Below, in pieces: positions 34,795 to 43,857 of a stretch of DNA of 49,136 nucleotides (position 1 is its first letter; the number at the start of each line of letters is the position of its first letter). The DNA comes from JBCBKP01 sp038521625. GTDB lineage: Bacteria; Planctomycetota; Phycisphaerae; Phycisphaerales; UBA1924. Position numbers and translations under genes: made by a program. The stretch covers positions 1 through 49,136 of the forward strand of contig JBCBKP010000024.1 in assembly GCA_038521625.1 (NCBI GenBank). The letters are read 5' to 3'. Under the pieces are notes generated by a model that was given only the letters and a program-made list of their open reading frames with translations, searched no databases and had not been told where the DNA came from.

Positions 34795-35388
34795 ATGGGC
34801 ATCGACACCCGCGAACGCATCCTCCAGGCCGGCTCGAAGGCGATGATCGCCAAGAGCTACAACGGCTGCGGCCTGAAGGAGATCCTCGAGGCCGCCGAGG
34901 TGCCCAAGGGGTCGTTCTACCACTACTTCAAGAGCAAGGAAGACTTCGGCGTCGCGGTCCTCGAGCAGATGGCCGAGGTGCACGCCGAGCGCATGCGCGA
35001 GTTGCTCGGCGACCGCTCGAAGCCGGCGCTCGAACGCATCCGCACGCTCTTCGAGTGGCTGGCGGACTGGTACCACGAGCACGGCGCCACGCGTGCCGAG
35101 TGCCTGGTATCCAAGATGGCCCTCGAGGTCGGCCAGCTCAGCGAGCCGATGCGCAACGCGATCAAGTACGCCTACGACCGCTGGACCGCGCTGCTCGCCC
35201 GGGCGATCCGGGACGCCCAGACCGAGGGCTCCGTCAGCCCGTCGCTCGACGCCGAGGCGACCGCCAAGTTCGTCCTGAACGCGTGGGAGGGCGCCACCAT
35301 CCGGATGCAGATGGAGGGCGGCTTCGAGTCGCTCGATGTCTTCCTCGAGTTCGTGTTCAGCCAGATCCTGACACCCCGCGACGGATGA
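34795..35388 (+). CDS. TetR-family repressor (AcuR/NemR-like)
   Basis: A 197-residue regulator: RILQAGSKAMIAKSYNGCGL then KEILEAAEVPKGSFYHYFKS is the helix-turn-helix with its YHYFKSK recognition end (about 10-47). The C-terminal domain (LADWYHEHGATRAECLVSKM, LVSKMALEVGQLSEPMR) matches the TetR_C_6-like group, whose members sense electrophiles such as aldehydes or acrylate through a Cys; Cys102 in RAECLV is a candidate. The gene precedes a dehydrogenase that carries the same operator, so the pair forms a small detoxification-type regulon by inference. Confidence 0.9.
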   Translation: MGIDTRERILQAGSKAMIAKSYNGCGLKEILEAAEVPKGSFYHYFKSKEDFGVAVLEQMAEVHAERMRELLGDRSKPALERIRTLFEWLADWYHEHGATRAECLVSKMALEVGQLSEPMRNAIKYAYDRWTALLARAIRDAQTEGSVSPSLDAEATAKFVLNAWEGATIRMQMEGGFESLDVFLEFVFSQILTPRDG

Positions 35389-35433
35389 CAGCGGCTCCCG
35401 CGACCGGGCTGAGATTTTCTCCGAATCTCGGGA

Positions 35434-35450
35434 CTAGACGACCGGTCTAG
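35434..35450. promoter_or_regulatory. operator palindrome upstream of the short-chain dehydrogenase
   Basis: CTAGACGACCGGTCTAG is a 17-base near-perfect palindrome (six-base outer arms CTAGAC/GTCTAG) about 80 bases before the dehydrogenase start, and it shares TAGACGACCGGTC with the site in front of tetR. It is best explained as the target of that TetR. Confidence 0.7.
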
Positions 35451-35529
35451 TATGTTCTCGAATCAGGCCGCTGGAACTCGCCGGAGAGCGCCAGCGAAAT
35501 CCGATCGAATTCCTAGGAGACACCGAACC

Positions 35530-36345
35530 ATGTCGCAGGACACCCAGACCGAAGCGTCGACCAGAGATCTCGATGGCCTCGTCGCGTTCGTCACCGGCGG
35601 CACGAGCGGCATCGGACGCGAGACGGCGATCGAGTTCGCCCGCCGCGGCGCCAAGGCCGTCGTGATCACCGGCCGGCGCGAGGCCGAGGGCCGGGAGACC
35701 GTCGGCCTGATCAACGAGGCCGGCGGCGAGGGCCTGTTCATCCGCTCCGATGTCTCGGTGGAGGCCGAGATCAAGGGCGCGATCGATCAGGTCATCGAGA
35801 AGTACGGGCGACTGGACGTCGCCTTCAACAACGCGGGCATCGAGGGCGCCGTCGGCACGCCGGTCGTCGAGGCCTCGTTCGAGGACTACCGCAAGGTCTT
35901 CGACATCAACGTCGCCGGCGTGCTGCTCAGCATGAAGCACGAGATCCCGGCGCTGGCGAAGAGCGGGGGCGGCAAGACCGAGCCGGGCGGCTCGATCATC
36001 AACAACGCCTCGATCGCCGGCTCGATCGGCCTGCCGGGTATGGGCGTCTACATCGGCAGCAAGCACGCCGTGATCGGCATCACCAAGACCGCGGCGCTCG
36101 AGGTCGCGCGTCAGAACGTCCGCGTCAACTCGGTGTCGCCCGCCGGAATCCAGACGGAGATGTTCGACCGATTCACAGGCGGAGATGAGTCGGACGCGGC
36201 GCAGCAGTTCGCCGAGCAGCACCCTGTCGGGCGCGTCGGCGAAGTCCGCGAGATTGCAAACGCCGTGGCGTTCCTTGCCTCGCCGAGGACGACGTTCCTG
36301 ACCGGCCACGACCTGAAGGTCGACGGCGGCTGGACGGCGAGGTAG
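35530..36345 (+). CDS. short-chain dehydrogenase/reductase
   Basis: A 271-residue Rossmann-fold oxidoreductase. ATG 35530 is supported by AGGAG ten bases upstream and by the normal N-terminus. The cofactor motif is TGGTSGIG (residues 22-29), followed by NNAGIEG, and the catalytic set is Ser161 (NNASIAGS), Tyr174 and Lys178 (YIGSK). RR residues after the second strand (VVITGRREAEG) suggest a preference for NADP(H). The C-terminus FLTGHDLKVDGGWTAR is complete. Substrate unknown; the TetR context suggests an induced carbonyl compound. Confidence 0.94.
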   Translation: MSQDTQTEASTRDLDGLVAFVTGGTSGIGRETAIEFARRGAKAVVITGRREAEGRETVGLINEAGGEGLFIRSDVSVEAEIKGAIDQVIEKYGRLDVAFNNAGIEGAVGTPVVEASFEDYRKVFDINVAGVLLSMKHEIPALAKSGGGKTEPGGSIINNASIAGSIGLPGMGVYIGSKHAVIGITKTAALEVARQNVRVNSVSPAGIQTEMFDRFTGGDESDAAQQFAEQHPVGRVGEVREIANAVAFLASPRTTFLTGHDLKVDGGWTAR

Positions 36346-36510
36346 GTCCCGCGGGGGCGCTGAAGCGCGTCCGTCGCGCAGATCCGGGCACGCCAGGCCG
36401 GCGGGCCTCCGCCCGAGCATCTCCGCGTGCTTCGCGCGGAGATCGGGAGCCGGCGTCGCGGATACGGGCATCGCGCCCACAGAGGAGCGGCCGAGTGGGT
36501 CGACACTGAG

Positions 36511-36539
36511 GCGGCCGGCCCATCGATGGGGCCGGCCGC
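36511..36539. terminator. strong hairpin between convergent genes
   Basis: GCGGCCGGCCCAT (36511-36523) pairs with ATGGGGCCGGCCGC (36526-36539) with one bulged G and a CG loop. It lies between the dehydrogenase (plus) and the minus-strand surface protein gene, where a bidirectional terminator is expected. There is no T tract on either side. Confidence 0.6.
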
Positions 36540-36585
36540 CGCGTTCAGTATGGGCCCGCCGGGCAACTTCGAGCGTCTCCGGCGG

Positions 36586-37395
36586 CTACCGGCGCCGCCT
36601 CGAGCACACCACGGCACCGATCCCGATGACGCTCAGTGCGCCGGGCGCCGGGATGTACGCGAGGCTCCGCACCTCAGCGAGCCCGGTGCTCCCAACAACA
36701 CTCGCGAGGCCCGTCGACGTATCGATCGTGACCAGCACGTCCGGGCGGGGTCCCATGAAGAAGTCCGTCGTGGTGGCACCGTACAGCGTCCCGGAAGGGC
36801 TGAACGCCAGTCCGTTGATCGCGTCGACGCCGGTGAGTCCGATCGGCGTCGCCGATGCGGTGAGAGGGTCGATCGAGAAGAGGCGGCCGATCGACGCGTC
36901 GAGCGCGAACAGGTCGCCGCTGAAGGGGTCGAAGGCGAGCCCGGCGGTTGTGGCGATGCCCGTGAATCCGACGAGCGTTCCTTGTCCCGTTGTGCGGTCG
37001 ATCCGAACGAGGGGGTCGCCGCCGCTGATGTCCACCGCGAACAGATCACCCGAGAACGGATCGACGGCGAGACTCCGGAGGTTGTCGAATCCGGTCGGGC
37101 CGATCGTCGTGACGGCACCCGTGATCGCGTCGATCGTGATCAGGTTGTCCGTGATCGTGTCGACGCCGAAGAGTGTGTTCGTCGCCGAGTCGAACGTCAG
37201 CCCGGAGACGTGCGGCGAAGCGACGGTCACGCTGCTCGTGACCGCGCCGGTCGCCGGATCGATCGAAACGAGCGCCCCGGTGCCCTGGTCGAACGCAACG
37301 AGCGGTCCAAGCTGGCCGCTCGCGACGCCCGGCGCCCCCGCGATCGCGACGGCGCTCGCTGTGCCCATCTCTCCGCTTCTCAACAAGCGCAGCAT
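36586..37395 (-). CDS. secreted beta-propeller-like protein with PEP-CTERM-type tail
   Basis: A 269-residue protein built of repeating segments of about 43 residues (FDQGTGALVSIDPATGAVTS, FGVDTITDNLITIDAITGAV, FAVDISGGDPLVRIDRTTG, FALDASIGRLFSIDPLTAS), as in six- or seven-bladed propellers such as the DUF4394/NHL group. The C-terminus IPAPGALSVIGIGAVVC then SRRRR is a PEP-CTERM-like sorting signal. The signal peptide is short (SAVAIAGAPGVASGQ). GGGAGG six bases before ATG 37395 supports the start. No operon partner. Confidence 0.75.
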   Translation of the reverse strand: MLRLLRSGEMGTASAVAIAGAPGVASGQLGPLVAFDQGTGALVSIDPATGAVTSSVTVASPHVSGLTFDSATNTLFGVDTITDNLITIDAITGAVTTIGPTGFDNLRSLAVDPFSGDLFAVDISGGDPLVRIDRTTGQGTLVGFTGIATTAGLAFDPFSGDLFALDASIGRLFSIDPLTASATPIGLTGVDAINGLAFSPSGTLYGATTTDFFMGPRPDVLVTIDTSTGLASVVGSTGLAEVRSLAYIPAPGALSVIGIGAVVCSRRRR

Positions 37396-37718
37396 GTCCT
37401 GCCTCCCGCCCGGTCAGCCGGGCATGGCGGCCGTTCGGTGGCCACGGTCGGCCGCCGCTGTCTCTCAGGTCTCCTGACTCGGGCCACGAAACCCGTTTAT
37501 GAGAAAAGAGGCCGGCTCCGAGTCCGGAGAGTGCCGTGTCTGTAAGTAGTGATATGACAACAGTCGATGTAACATAAGAGTTTATACGAATATACGCGCG
37601 GATCGGTCGGTAAGAATCACTCGGGAATCGGCGCCAATCCCAGCGGCCCGGAGCGTTCAAGCGCAATGATCGCGTCCGTACGCGGCCGGCGAGCGGAGTC
37701 GGTTGTGATTCCGATCGA
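37396..37718. other. AT-richer intergenic region upstream of the propeller gene
   Basis: About 320 bases without a supported gene. The part from about 37530 to 37600 is clearly richer in A and T than its surroundings and probably holds the promoter for the minus-strand propeller gene, though I cannot assign -35 and -10 boxes with confidence. Confidence 0.45.
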
Positions 37719-37734
37719 CGGCGCGGGAGCGCCG
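37719..37734 (-). terminator. small hairpin after the 907-residue surface protein gene
   Basis: CGGCGC-GGGA-GCGCCG, six perfect G/C pairs with a tetraloop, 26 bases beyond the stop codon of the minus-strand gene ending at 37761. No T tract follows, so it is only a possible terminator. Confidence 0.4.
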
Positions 37735-37760
37735 GCGACCGGCGGTCTGTTTCATGCGTC

Positions 37761-40484
37761 CTACTGGGCAGCGAAGAACTCGGCCACGAACGCGTCCACG
37801 TCCGCGTTCGAGATCACCCCGAACGGCGCGGCGAGGTCGATCAGCGGCCGGTCCGGATCGGCCGGGTTGAAGAAGATCTGGATGAATCGGTTGACGTCCG
37901 CCTGACTGACCGCGGCGAGGTTGCCGTCCAGCTCGGCGAGGCTGAGGCCGGGGTTGGCCAGCCGCGCGTCGTCGAGGTCGATATCGCCGTCGAGGTCGGC
38001 GTCGCCGGACTCGTAGCCTGTGCCGTCCCCGGTGAAGATCGTGAAGTGGACGATGCGCCGGTCGTCGAGGTCGATATCCATATCGAGGTCGATGTCGCCG
38101 CGCCGGGTCTCGAGTGCGGTGAAGAGGTCGTCCACGTCCCGCATGTCGACGGTCAGGTCGCCGTTCATGTCGCAAGAGAGATCGATGACGCGCGGCGTGA
38201 CCGTCCGGAGCGCACCGCTGGCGTCGAGGCCGACGGCCTGGGTGATGTCGAAGAAATCGCCGGTGTTCGCGGCGATGTAGTTGATGTCGGTGGCGTCGAT
38301 GATCCCGTCGTGCCCGACCGGGTTGTGGCCCGGCGTCACGCCGACGTTGCCGGCGATGTCGAAGCGGGAATCCCCGAAGTTGTACAGCCCCAGCGTTGCC
38401 TTGATCGTGCCGAAGAAGTTGCCGTCGCCGGTGAGCAGGAACGACGCGGCGTCCACCGCGGTGAATCCTGCCTCGCGGTCGAGCGTCGGCTCGGGGATGG
38501 TGTCGCCCTGGATGAACCCGCCGGCGACCTGCTCCACGGGCAGCACGTCGAGCCCGTTGTTGACCAGGACGAGGCCATCGGCCCAGTAGCGGATGTCGTC
38601 CTCGTTGAAGTTCCCGTCGCCGGTGCCGTCACCGATGATCTCGATGACGACCGCAGGGCCCGCCGGCGGGGCCCATGGAATGTTGGGCGGGAATCGGTCG
38701 AAGTACGCCCGCATCATCTCGGTGGCGTCGCCGATGTCGCGCGCGCCGTCGGCGTTGAAGTCGTAGGCGATCTCGTTGCCCGGCGAGAGGTTCAACGCAT
38801 CGCCGTAGCTGACGATGAAGCCGCCCTCCGAGAGATAGTGGGTGCCGCCCGGGACGCCGTCGGTGTAGACCGCACCGATCGTGCGCGTCGGCACCGGGCC
38901 GGACTCTCCGAAGGCGAAGGCGGCGTAGGGCGCGGCATTGAAGACGTTCGCCGGCGTATCGACGAAGACCCGGCCGAGCGCGTTCAGGCTCGGGTTGGCG
39001 ACGAGCGGCATCGGCAGGCCCGCGCCGGCCGCCGCGGCGAGAAGCGCGGGGTCGGACTCTGTGACGAGGTCGGTCGTCGCCGACGGGACCGGCGCGAGCT
39101 GCATGATGAGATCGCCGGGCCAGGGGCCAATGAAGCCGCCGAAGAGTTCGAGATCGCGGGTGATGTTGTTGATGAACCCGGCCGCGGCCTCGTTGGGCAT
39201 CGGGACGTTCACTCCGCCCGGCGGGTCGGACGGGAGATACCCGAGGCCACCGACGCCCACCGTGTTCTCGCGCGGGTCGCCGAGACTCGCGAGACCGGCG
39301 AAGCTGGCGATGTTGTACCCGTTCTCACTGGCGTCCTGGATCGCGGGGAGCGTCGGTCGGACGAAGAGGTTTCCGCCCCGCAGGTCCGAGCGGACGGCGA
39401 GGAGGTCGGAGTCCTGCGGGTTGGTGGGCGACGAGGCGAGCCATCGCGTGATGCCGCGCTCCGCGCCGGTGTATCCGACGGCGAGTCGGTGGTTGCGGAC
39501 CGTGGCCTCGGACCGCGCCGAACCGCCCTTGTTGCTCGGCTGCCAGTCGGGCCCGAGCAGGTCGGCGGCCGAGGTCGTGACGCGCGGGCCGATATTCTCG
39601 CCGACACCCCACGAGGGGTCGAGCAGGAGGCCGTTGCTCAGCGCGACACGCGTGCCGGAGATCTGGTCGCGCGTCACGGCCTGCAGGTTCTCCCCGGTGA
39701 TTCGTCGGCCCGTGGCGAAGAGGTGGCGCGCGTCGGACTGGTGGATCTGGTCGAGCCCGGTGCCGAAGTTTGTGATGATCCCGATCGGGACCGTGATCAG
39801 CGGCGTGTCATGGATCCGGCGCATCGGGTTCGAGTTGTCGGTGTTGAGCTGCGCGAGCATCGTCAGGTCGTTGCCCTGCGCGACCGGGAGTCCGGCGGCG
39901 TCCGTCGCCGTGCGCGGATTGCCGCCGTACCCGGGCGTCGTTGGCAGCGCGAGCGGCGATGGCACGCCCGGGAGCTGCGCCATCCATGCCGCGGGGGCGT
40001 CGGTCCCCGCGTAGTCGACCCGGAATCCCTGCGAGAAGTCGAACGGGTCGAATACCCCGCCCCGGAAGTCCGGGGCTGCTGGGACGAGAGGGAGGCCGCC
40101 CGGCGTGCCGCCGCCGCCGCCCGGGAGCAGCGCGCGATTCCATAGCGTGTCGATCGCGGGGACCGCGGCCGGATCCTGCTCGAAGCCGATGCCGAAGCGG
40201 TCGAGCTCCCGCAGCCCGTTGACCGACCCGCCGATCCGGTACGCGATGTTGAACAGCCCCGGCGCGAGCTGCTGCGCCGGAAGACCCGGGGTCGTGAGCC
40301 TGGAGACGCCGTCGGCGTCGAGGTCGATCACGTCCGTTGTCCAGCCGGGCGACCGGTAGTACACCTCGAACAGTGTGCCGCCGGATCCGATCGTGACGTA
40401 GTCTCGGCCGGGGACGAGCTGGGCTTGGGCGGCGCCGGCGGCGAGGCCGCAGACGGCGAGCGTCATTCGGACGGTGCGGTTCAT
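37761..40484 (-). CDS. large secreted surface protein with calcium-binding dockerin-like repeats
   Basis: A 907-residue protein with signal peptide (LAVCGLAAGAAQAQ). The first 550 residues have no domain I can name and are Gly/Pro/Asn-rich. From about residue 575 on there are repeated EF-hand/dockerin-like loops: YDFNADGARDIGDATEMMRA, GDGNFNEDDIRYWADGL, DLSCDMNGDLTVDMRDVDDL, then the acidic pair DIDLDMDIDLDDRR and DADLDGDIDLDDAR. The end, LAAPFGVISNADVDAFVAEF, resembles C-terminal anchoring segments frequent in planctomycete secreted proteins. It is likely a calcium-stabilised cell-surface protein; function unknown. Confidence 0.75.
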   Translation of the reverse strand: MNRTVRMTLAVCGLAAGAAQAQLVPGRDYVTIGSGGTLFEVYYRSPGWTTDVIDLDADGVSRLTTPGLPAQQLAPGLFNIAYRIGGSVNGLRELDRFGIGFEQDPAAVPAIDTLWNRALLPGGGGGTPGGLPLVPAAPDFRGGVFDPFDFSQGFRVDYAGTDAPAAWMAQLPGVPSPLALPTTPGYGGNPRTATDAAGLPVAQGNDLTMLAQLNTDNSNPMRRIHDTPLITVPIGIITNFGTGLDQIHQSDARHLFATGRRITGENLQAVTRDQISGTRVALSNGLLLDPSWGVGENIGPRVTTSAADLLGPDWQPSNKGGSARSEATVRNHRLAVGYTGAERGITRWLASSPTNPQDSDLLAVRSDLRGGNLFVRPTLPAIQDASENGYNIASFAGLASLGDPRENTVGVGGLGYLPSDPPGGVNVPMPNEAAAGFINNITRDLELFGGFIGPWPGDLIMQLAPVPSATTDLVTESDPALLAAAAGAGLPMPLVANPSLNALGRVFVDTPANVFNAAPYAAFAFGESGPVPTRTIGAVYTDGVPGGTHYLSEGGFIVSYGDALNLSPGNEIAYDFNADGARDIGDATEMMRAYFDRFPPNIPWAPPAGPAVVIEIIGDGTGDGNFNEDDIRYWADGLVLVNNGLDVLPVEQVAGGFIQGDTIPEPTLDREAGFTAVDAASFLLTGDGNFFGTIKATLGLYNFGDSRFDIAGNVGVTPGHNPVGHDGIIDATDINYIAANTGDFFDITQAVGLDASGALRTVTPRVIDLSCDMNGDLTVDMRDVDDLFTALETRRGDIDLDMDIDLDDRRIVHFTIFTGDGTGYESGDADLDGDIDLDDARLANPGLSLAELDGNLAAVSQADVNRFIQIFFNPADPDRPLIDLAAPFGVISNADVDAFVAEFFAAQ

Positions 40485-40840
40485 GGTTCAGACTCCGATG
40501 CGGTGCGCCCCGAGTGGGAACGGGTGGCCCCAGAACGGGCCGGATCGAGCACGAGTGGAGGAGCGATCGGAGCGCTTCGACGTCACGCAGCCGTCCTGTC
40601 CGCGCGACGGCGCTGCCACGCAAGACGAACCGGGCGAGCGGTTTGCCGCAAGCAATAACCTTGCGCAAAGCCTTCCGTGCCGTGTCCGCCCGCTTCCCGC
40701 GGACCGGCTATTCCCCCGATGCGGGTAAGGCGGTAGAGTGCGGCGTGACAGGGAATCGGACGGGGCGCGTCTTGTGTCCGATAGCCCGCCAGACCGAGAT
40801 CCGGAGACCGGCCGGGGCGGCCGGTGAAGAGGGAGGTCCG
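40485..40840. other. divergent promoter region of surface protein and S9 peptidase
   Basis: About 355 bases between divergent genes. The frame of the peptidase stays open through it, but the reading is Arg-rich and lacks a signal peptide, so I treat it as non-coding. I see no strong palindrome or clear promoter boxes. Confidence 0.5.
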
Positions 40841-43801
40841 ATGGTTCGTTCGAGTCTTGCCGCGGCGATCGCCGTGTCCGTGTCCCTGACGTCGGCGCTC
40901 GCCGCCGAGTCCGAGCCGCCGCTGACCCACGAGGTCTACGACTCGTGGAACTTCCTCCGCGGCAGCGACATCTCGTCCGACGGCGAGTGGGCGCTCTTCA
41001 CCGTCGCGCCCGGCGACGGCGACGCGACCGTCGTGGTCCGCTCGACCGGCGGCCCGACCGAGCACGAGTTCCTCCGGGGCACCCGCGCGGCGTTCACGCG
41101 AGACGCGATGCACGCGGTCATGCTGGTCGAGCCCGACGAAGAAGTCCTCGAGCAGCAGAAGAAGGACAAGGTCAAGCTCAACGAGCGCGACAAGAACGCG
41201 CTCCATGTGCTCGAGCTCGCGTCGGGAGACATCATCCGGGTCGAGCGCGTCAGGTCCTTCGAGCTCCCGAGTGAGGCGGGCGGCGTGATCGCGTTCCTGC
41301 ACGAGAAGCCCTTGCCAGAGAAGAAAGAAGAGAAGAAAGAGGGCGAGGAAGAGAAAGAGGAGCAAGCCGAGACCAAGCCGGAGGCTCAGCCAGAGCCCGC
41401 CGAGAAGAAGCCCAAGGAGCCGGCCGAGCAGAAGCCAGAGCAGTCTGAGGAATCCGAAGAGAAGGACGACGAGAAGAAGAAGCCGAAGAAGAAGAAGCCT
41501 GGCACCGAGCTCGTCCTGCACCGTCTGGGCGATGGCTCGCAGTCGAAGTTCCCCAACGCCGTCGAGTACGAGTTCAGCGAGAACGGCCAGCGCCTCGCCT
41601 TCGCCACCAGCGCCGAGGCCGAGGAGGACGACGGCGTCTTCGTCGTCGACGTTGTCAGCGGTGAGGTGACGCAGGTCGTCTCCGGACGTGGCCATTACAA
41701 GAGCCTGGCCTGGACCGAGGACGGCGCCCAGCTCGCCTTCCTGAGCGACCGCGACGACTACGAGGCCGAGGACCCGGCATGGAACCTCTGGCACTGGGCC
41801 GCGGGCAACGACGAGGCCGCGGTCGTCGCGGCCGAGGGCTCCGCCGGCGTGCCCAAGGGCTGGTGGATCGCGGACAACCGGGCGCCCTCGTTCAGCGACT
41901 CCGGCGCCCGCCTCTTCTTCGGCACCCAGCCCCGGCCCGAGCCCGAGCCGGAGAAGGACGAGGAGGCCGAGGACGACGACGAGCCCGAGGTCAGGGTCGA
42001 CGTCTGGCACTGGCAGGACGCCCGCATGATGCCGCAGCAGCTGCTGAGGGCCAACGACGAACGCAACCGCGCCTACGACGCGATGCTCTCGACCGCCGAC
42101 CTCTCGATCATGCAGCTCGAGAACGAGGCGATGCCGAGCGTGAACGTCGGCTCGGACGGCGACGCCCACGTCGCGGTCGCCAACACCGACGTGCCGTACT
42201 CGATCATCGATTCCTGGGAATCGCCCGGCTACGTCGACGTCATCCTGATCGACCTCGAAACGGGCGAGCGTCACACCGTCGCCGAGAAGTTCCTCGGTTT
42301 CGGCGCCCAGCTCTCGCCCGAGAGCAAGTACCTGACCTGGTGGGACGGCACCGCGAAGCACTACTTCGGCCTCGCGGTCGAGGACGTCCTCACCGGATCA
42401 GAGCTCGAGCCTGTCAACCTGACCAGCCACCTGCCGCACGCGGTCCACAACGAGCTGCACGACAGCCCGCGGATCCCGAACCCCTACGGCGCCGCCGGCT
42501 GGACGAAGGACGACGCGGCCGTGCTGGTGTACGACCGCTACGACGTCTGGGCGATCGATCCCTCGGGATTCTGGTCCGGCGCGGCGGTCACCGACGGCTA
42601 CGGGCGCGAGAGCGGCATCCGATTCCGGTACCTCGACGTCGACCCCGACGAGGACGCGATCGACGCCAACGGCCCGCTGTTCCTGACCGCGTTCCACCTG
42701 AAGGAGAAGTCCGAGGGCGTATTCCGCGACTCGGTCCGCGGGACGCGCAAGCCCCGGGAGCTGCTGATGCTCGACGAGAACATCGGCGCGATCGAGGTCG
42801 CCAAGGACGACGACCGCGTGATCATGACGCGGGAGCGGTTCGACGTGCCGACGGATCTGTGGGCCAGCGACCTCGGCTTCGAGCGCTTCCGACGTCTCAG
42901 CAACGTGAACCCGCAGACCGAAGAGTACAACTGGGGCACCTCCGAGATCCACGAGTGGATCAGCGCCGACGGCGTCCCGCTCCAGGGCATCCTCAACAAG
43001 CCCGAGGACTTCGACCCAGACAAGAAGTACCCGATGATCGTGTACTTCTACGAGCGTCTGTCGGACCGGCTCCATAACTACGTCGAGCCGGCCCCCGCCC
43101 GCGCCTCGATCAACGTCAGCTACTACGTCTCCAACGGCTACGTCGTCTTCCAGCCCGACATCCCGTACCGCGAGGGCTTCCCCGGACGCTCGGCCGAGAG
43201 CGCGATCATGCCCGGCGTGACCTCTGTCCTGGCCCTCGGCTTCGTCGATCCCGACCGCGTCGGCGTCCAGGGTCACAGCTGGGGCGGCTACCAGGCCCTG
43301 CACCTGATCACCGTCACGGACATGTTCGCCGCCGCCGAGGCCGGAGCGCCCGTCAGCAACATGACCAGCGCCTACGGCGGCATCCGCTGGGCCTCGGGCC
43401 TGGTCCGCCAGTTCCAGTACGAGCGCACCCAGAGCCGCATCGGCGGCAGCCTCTGGGAGAAGCCGTCGCACTACATCGAGAACTCGCCGCTCTTCCGCGC
43501 CGACGAGATCGACACGCCGCTTCTCATGATGCACAACGACAAGGACGGCGCGGTCCCGTGGTACCAGGGCATCGAGATCTTCGCCGCCATGCGACGCCTC
43601 GGGAAGCCCGCCTGGATGCTCAACTACAACGGCGAGGCCCACGGTCTCCGCCGGCGCCACAACCAGAAGGACTGGTCGGTGCGGATGCAGCAGTTCTTTG
43701 ACCACTACCTCAAGGACGCCCCGCCGCCGGAGTGGCTCGTGAATGGCGTCCCGGCCGTCAAGAAGGGCAAGACCCTCGGGCTCGAGCTGATCCGGGAGTG
43801 A
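40841..43801 (+). CDS. secreted S9-family (prolyl-oligopeptidase-like) serine peptidase
   Basis: A 986-residue exported peptidase. ATG 40841 has GGGAGG four bases upstream and opens a signal peptide ending TSALAAES. The N-terminal part is a beta-propeller (e.g. AVEYEFSENGQRLAFATS, YKSLAWTEDGAQLAFLSDRD) and the last 260 residues are the alpha/beta-hydrolase domain with Ser813 (GVQGHSWGGYQ), Asp902 (HNDKDGAVPW) and His934 (GEAHGLRRR). Between about residues 160 and 223 is an unusual Lys/Glu/Pro-rich insert, with a smaller Glu/Asp stretch (PEPEPEKDEEAEDDDEPE) further on. Closest in style to dipeptidyl/acylaminoacyl peptidases. It appears monocistronic. Confidence 0.92.
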   Translation: MVRSSLAAAIAVSVSLTSALAAESEPPLTHEVYDSWNFLRGSDISSDGEWALFTVAPGDGDATVVVRSTGGPTEHEFLRGTRAAFTRDAMHAVMLVEPDEEVLEQQKKDKVKLNERDKNALHVLELASGDIIRVERVRSFELPSEAGGVIAFLHEKPLPEKKEEKKEGEEEKEEQAETKPEAQPEPAEKKPKEPAEQKPEQSEESEEKDDEKKKPKKKKPGTELVLHRLGDGSQSKFPNAVEYEFSENGQRLAFATSAEAEEDDGVFVVDVVSGEVTQVVSGRGHYKSLAWTEDGAQLAFLSDRDDYEAEDPAWNLWHWAAGNDEAAVVAAEGSAGVPKGWWIADNRAPSFSDSGARLFFGTQPRPEPEPEKDEEAEDDDEPEVRVDVWHWQDARMMPQQLLRANDERNRAYDAMLSTADLSIMQLENEAMPSVNVGSDGDAHVAVANTDVPYSIIDSWESPGYVDVILIDLETGERHTVAEKFLGFGAQLSPESKYLTWWDGTAKHYFGLAVEDVLTGSELEPVNLTSHLPHAVHNELHDSPRIPNPYGAAGWTKDDAAVLVYDRYDVWAIDPSGFWSGAAVTDGYGRESGIRFRYLDVDPDEDAIDANGPLFLTAFHLKEKSEGVFRDSVRGTRKPRELLMLDENIGAIEVAKDDDRVIMTRERFDVPTDLWASDLGFERFRRLSNVNPQTEEYNWGTSEIHEWISADGVPLQGILNKPEDFDPDKKYPMIVYFYERLSDRLHNYVEPAPARASINVSYYVSNGYVVFQPDIPYREGFPGRSAESAIMPGVTSVLALGFVDPDRVGVQGHSWGGYQALHLITVTDMFAAAEAGAPVSNMTSAYGGIRWASGLVRQFQYERTQSRIGGSLWEKPSHYIENSPLFRADEIDTPLLMMHNDKDGAVPWYQGIEIFAAMRRLGKPAWMLNYNGEAHGLRRRHNQKDWSVRMQQFFDHYLKDAPPPEWLVNGVPAVKKGKTLGLELIRE

Positions 43802-43805
43802 GCCC

Positions 43806-43857
43806 GGGAACCGGATTCGGGAGCCGGATCCGGGGTCCGAATCTGGGAACCGAATCC
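43806..43857. repeat. four tandem 13-base repeats directly after the S9 gene
   Basis: GGGAACCGGATTC, GGGAGCCGGATCC, GGGGTCCGAATCT and GGGAACCGAATCC follow each other without gaps at 43806-43857, and a fifth partial copy begins GGGAATAGG. Units differ by a few bases but keep the GGG start and the CCGRATYC core. The array starts four bases after the stop codon. The core is partly self-complementary, so alternating units can pair. Confidence 0.8.

Noticed and set aside
38046..40145. 699-codon plus-strand frame opposite the 907-residue surface protein
   Set aside because: Composition is typical of antisense reading of GC-rich codons; the minus strand has a signal peptide and calcium loops.
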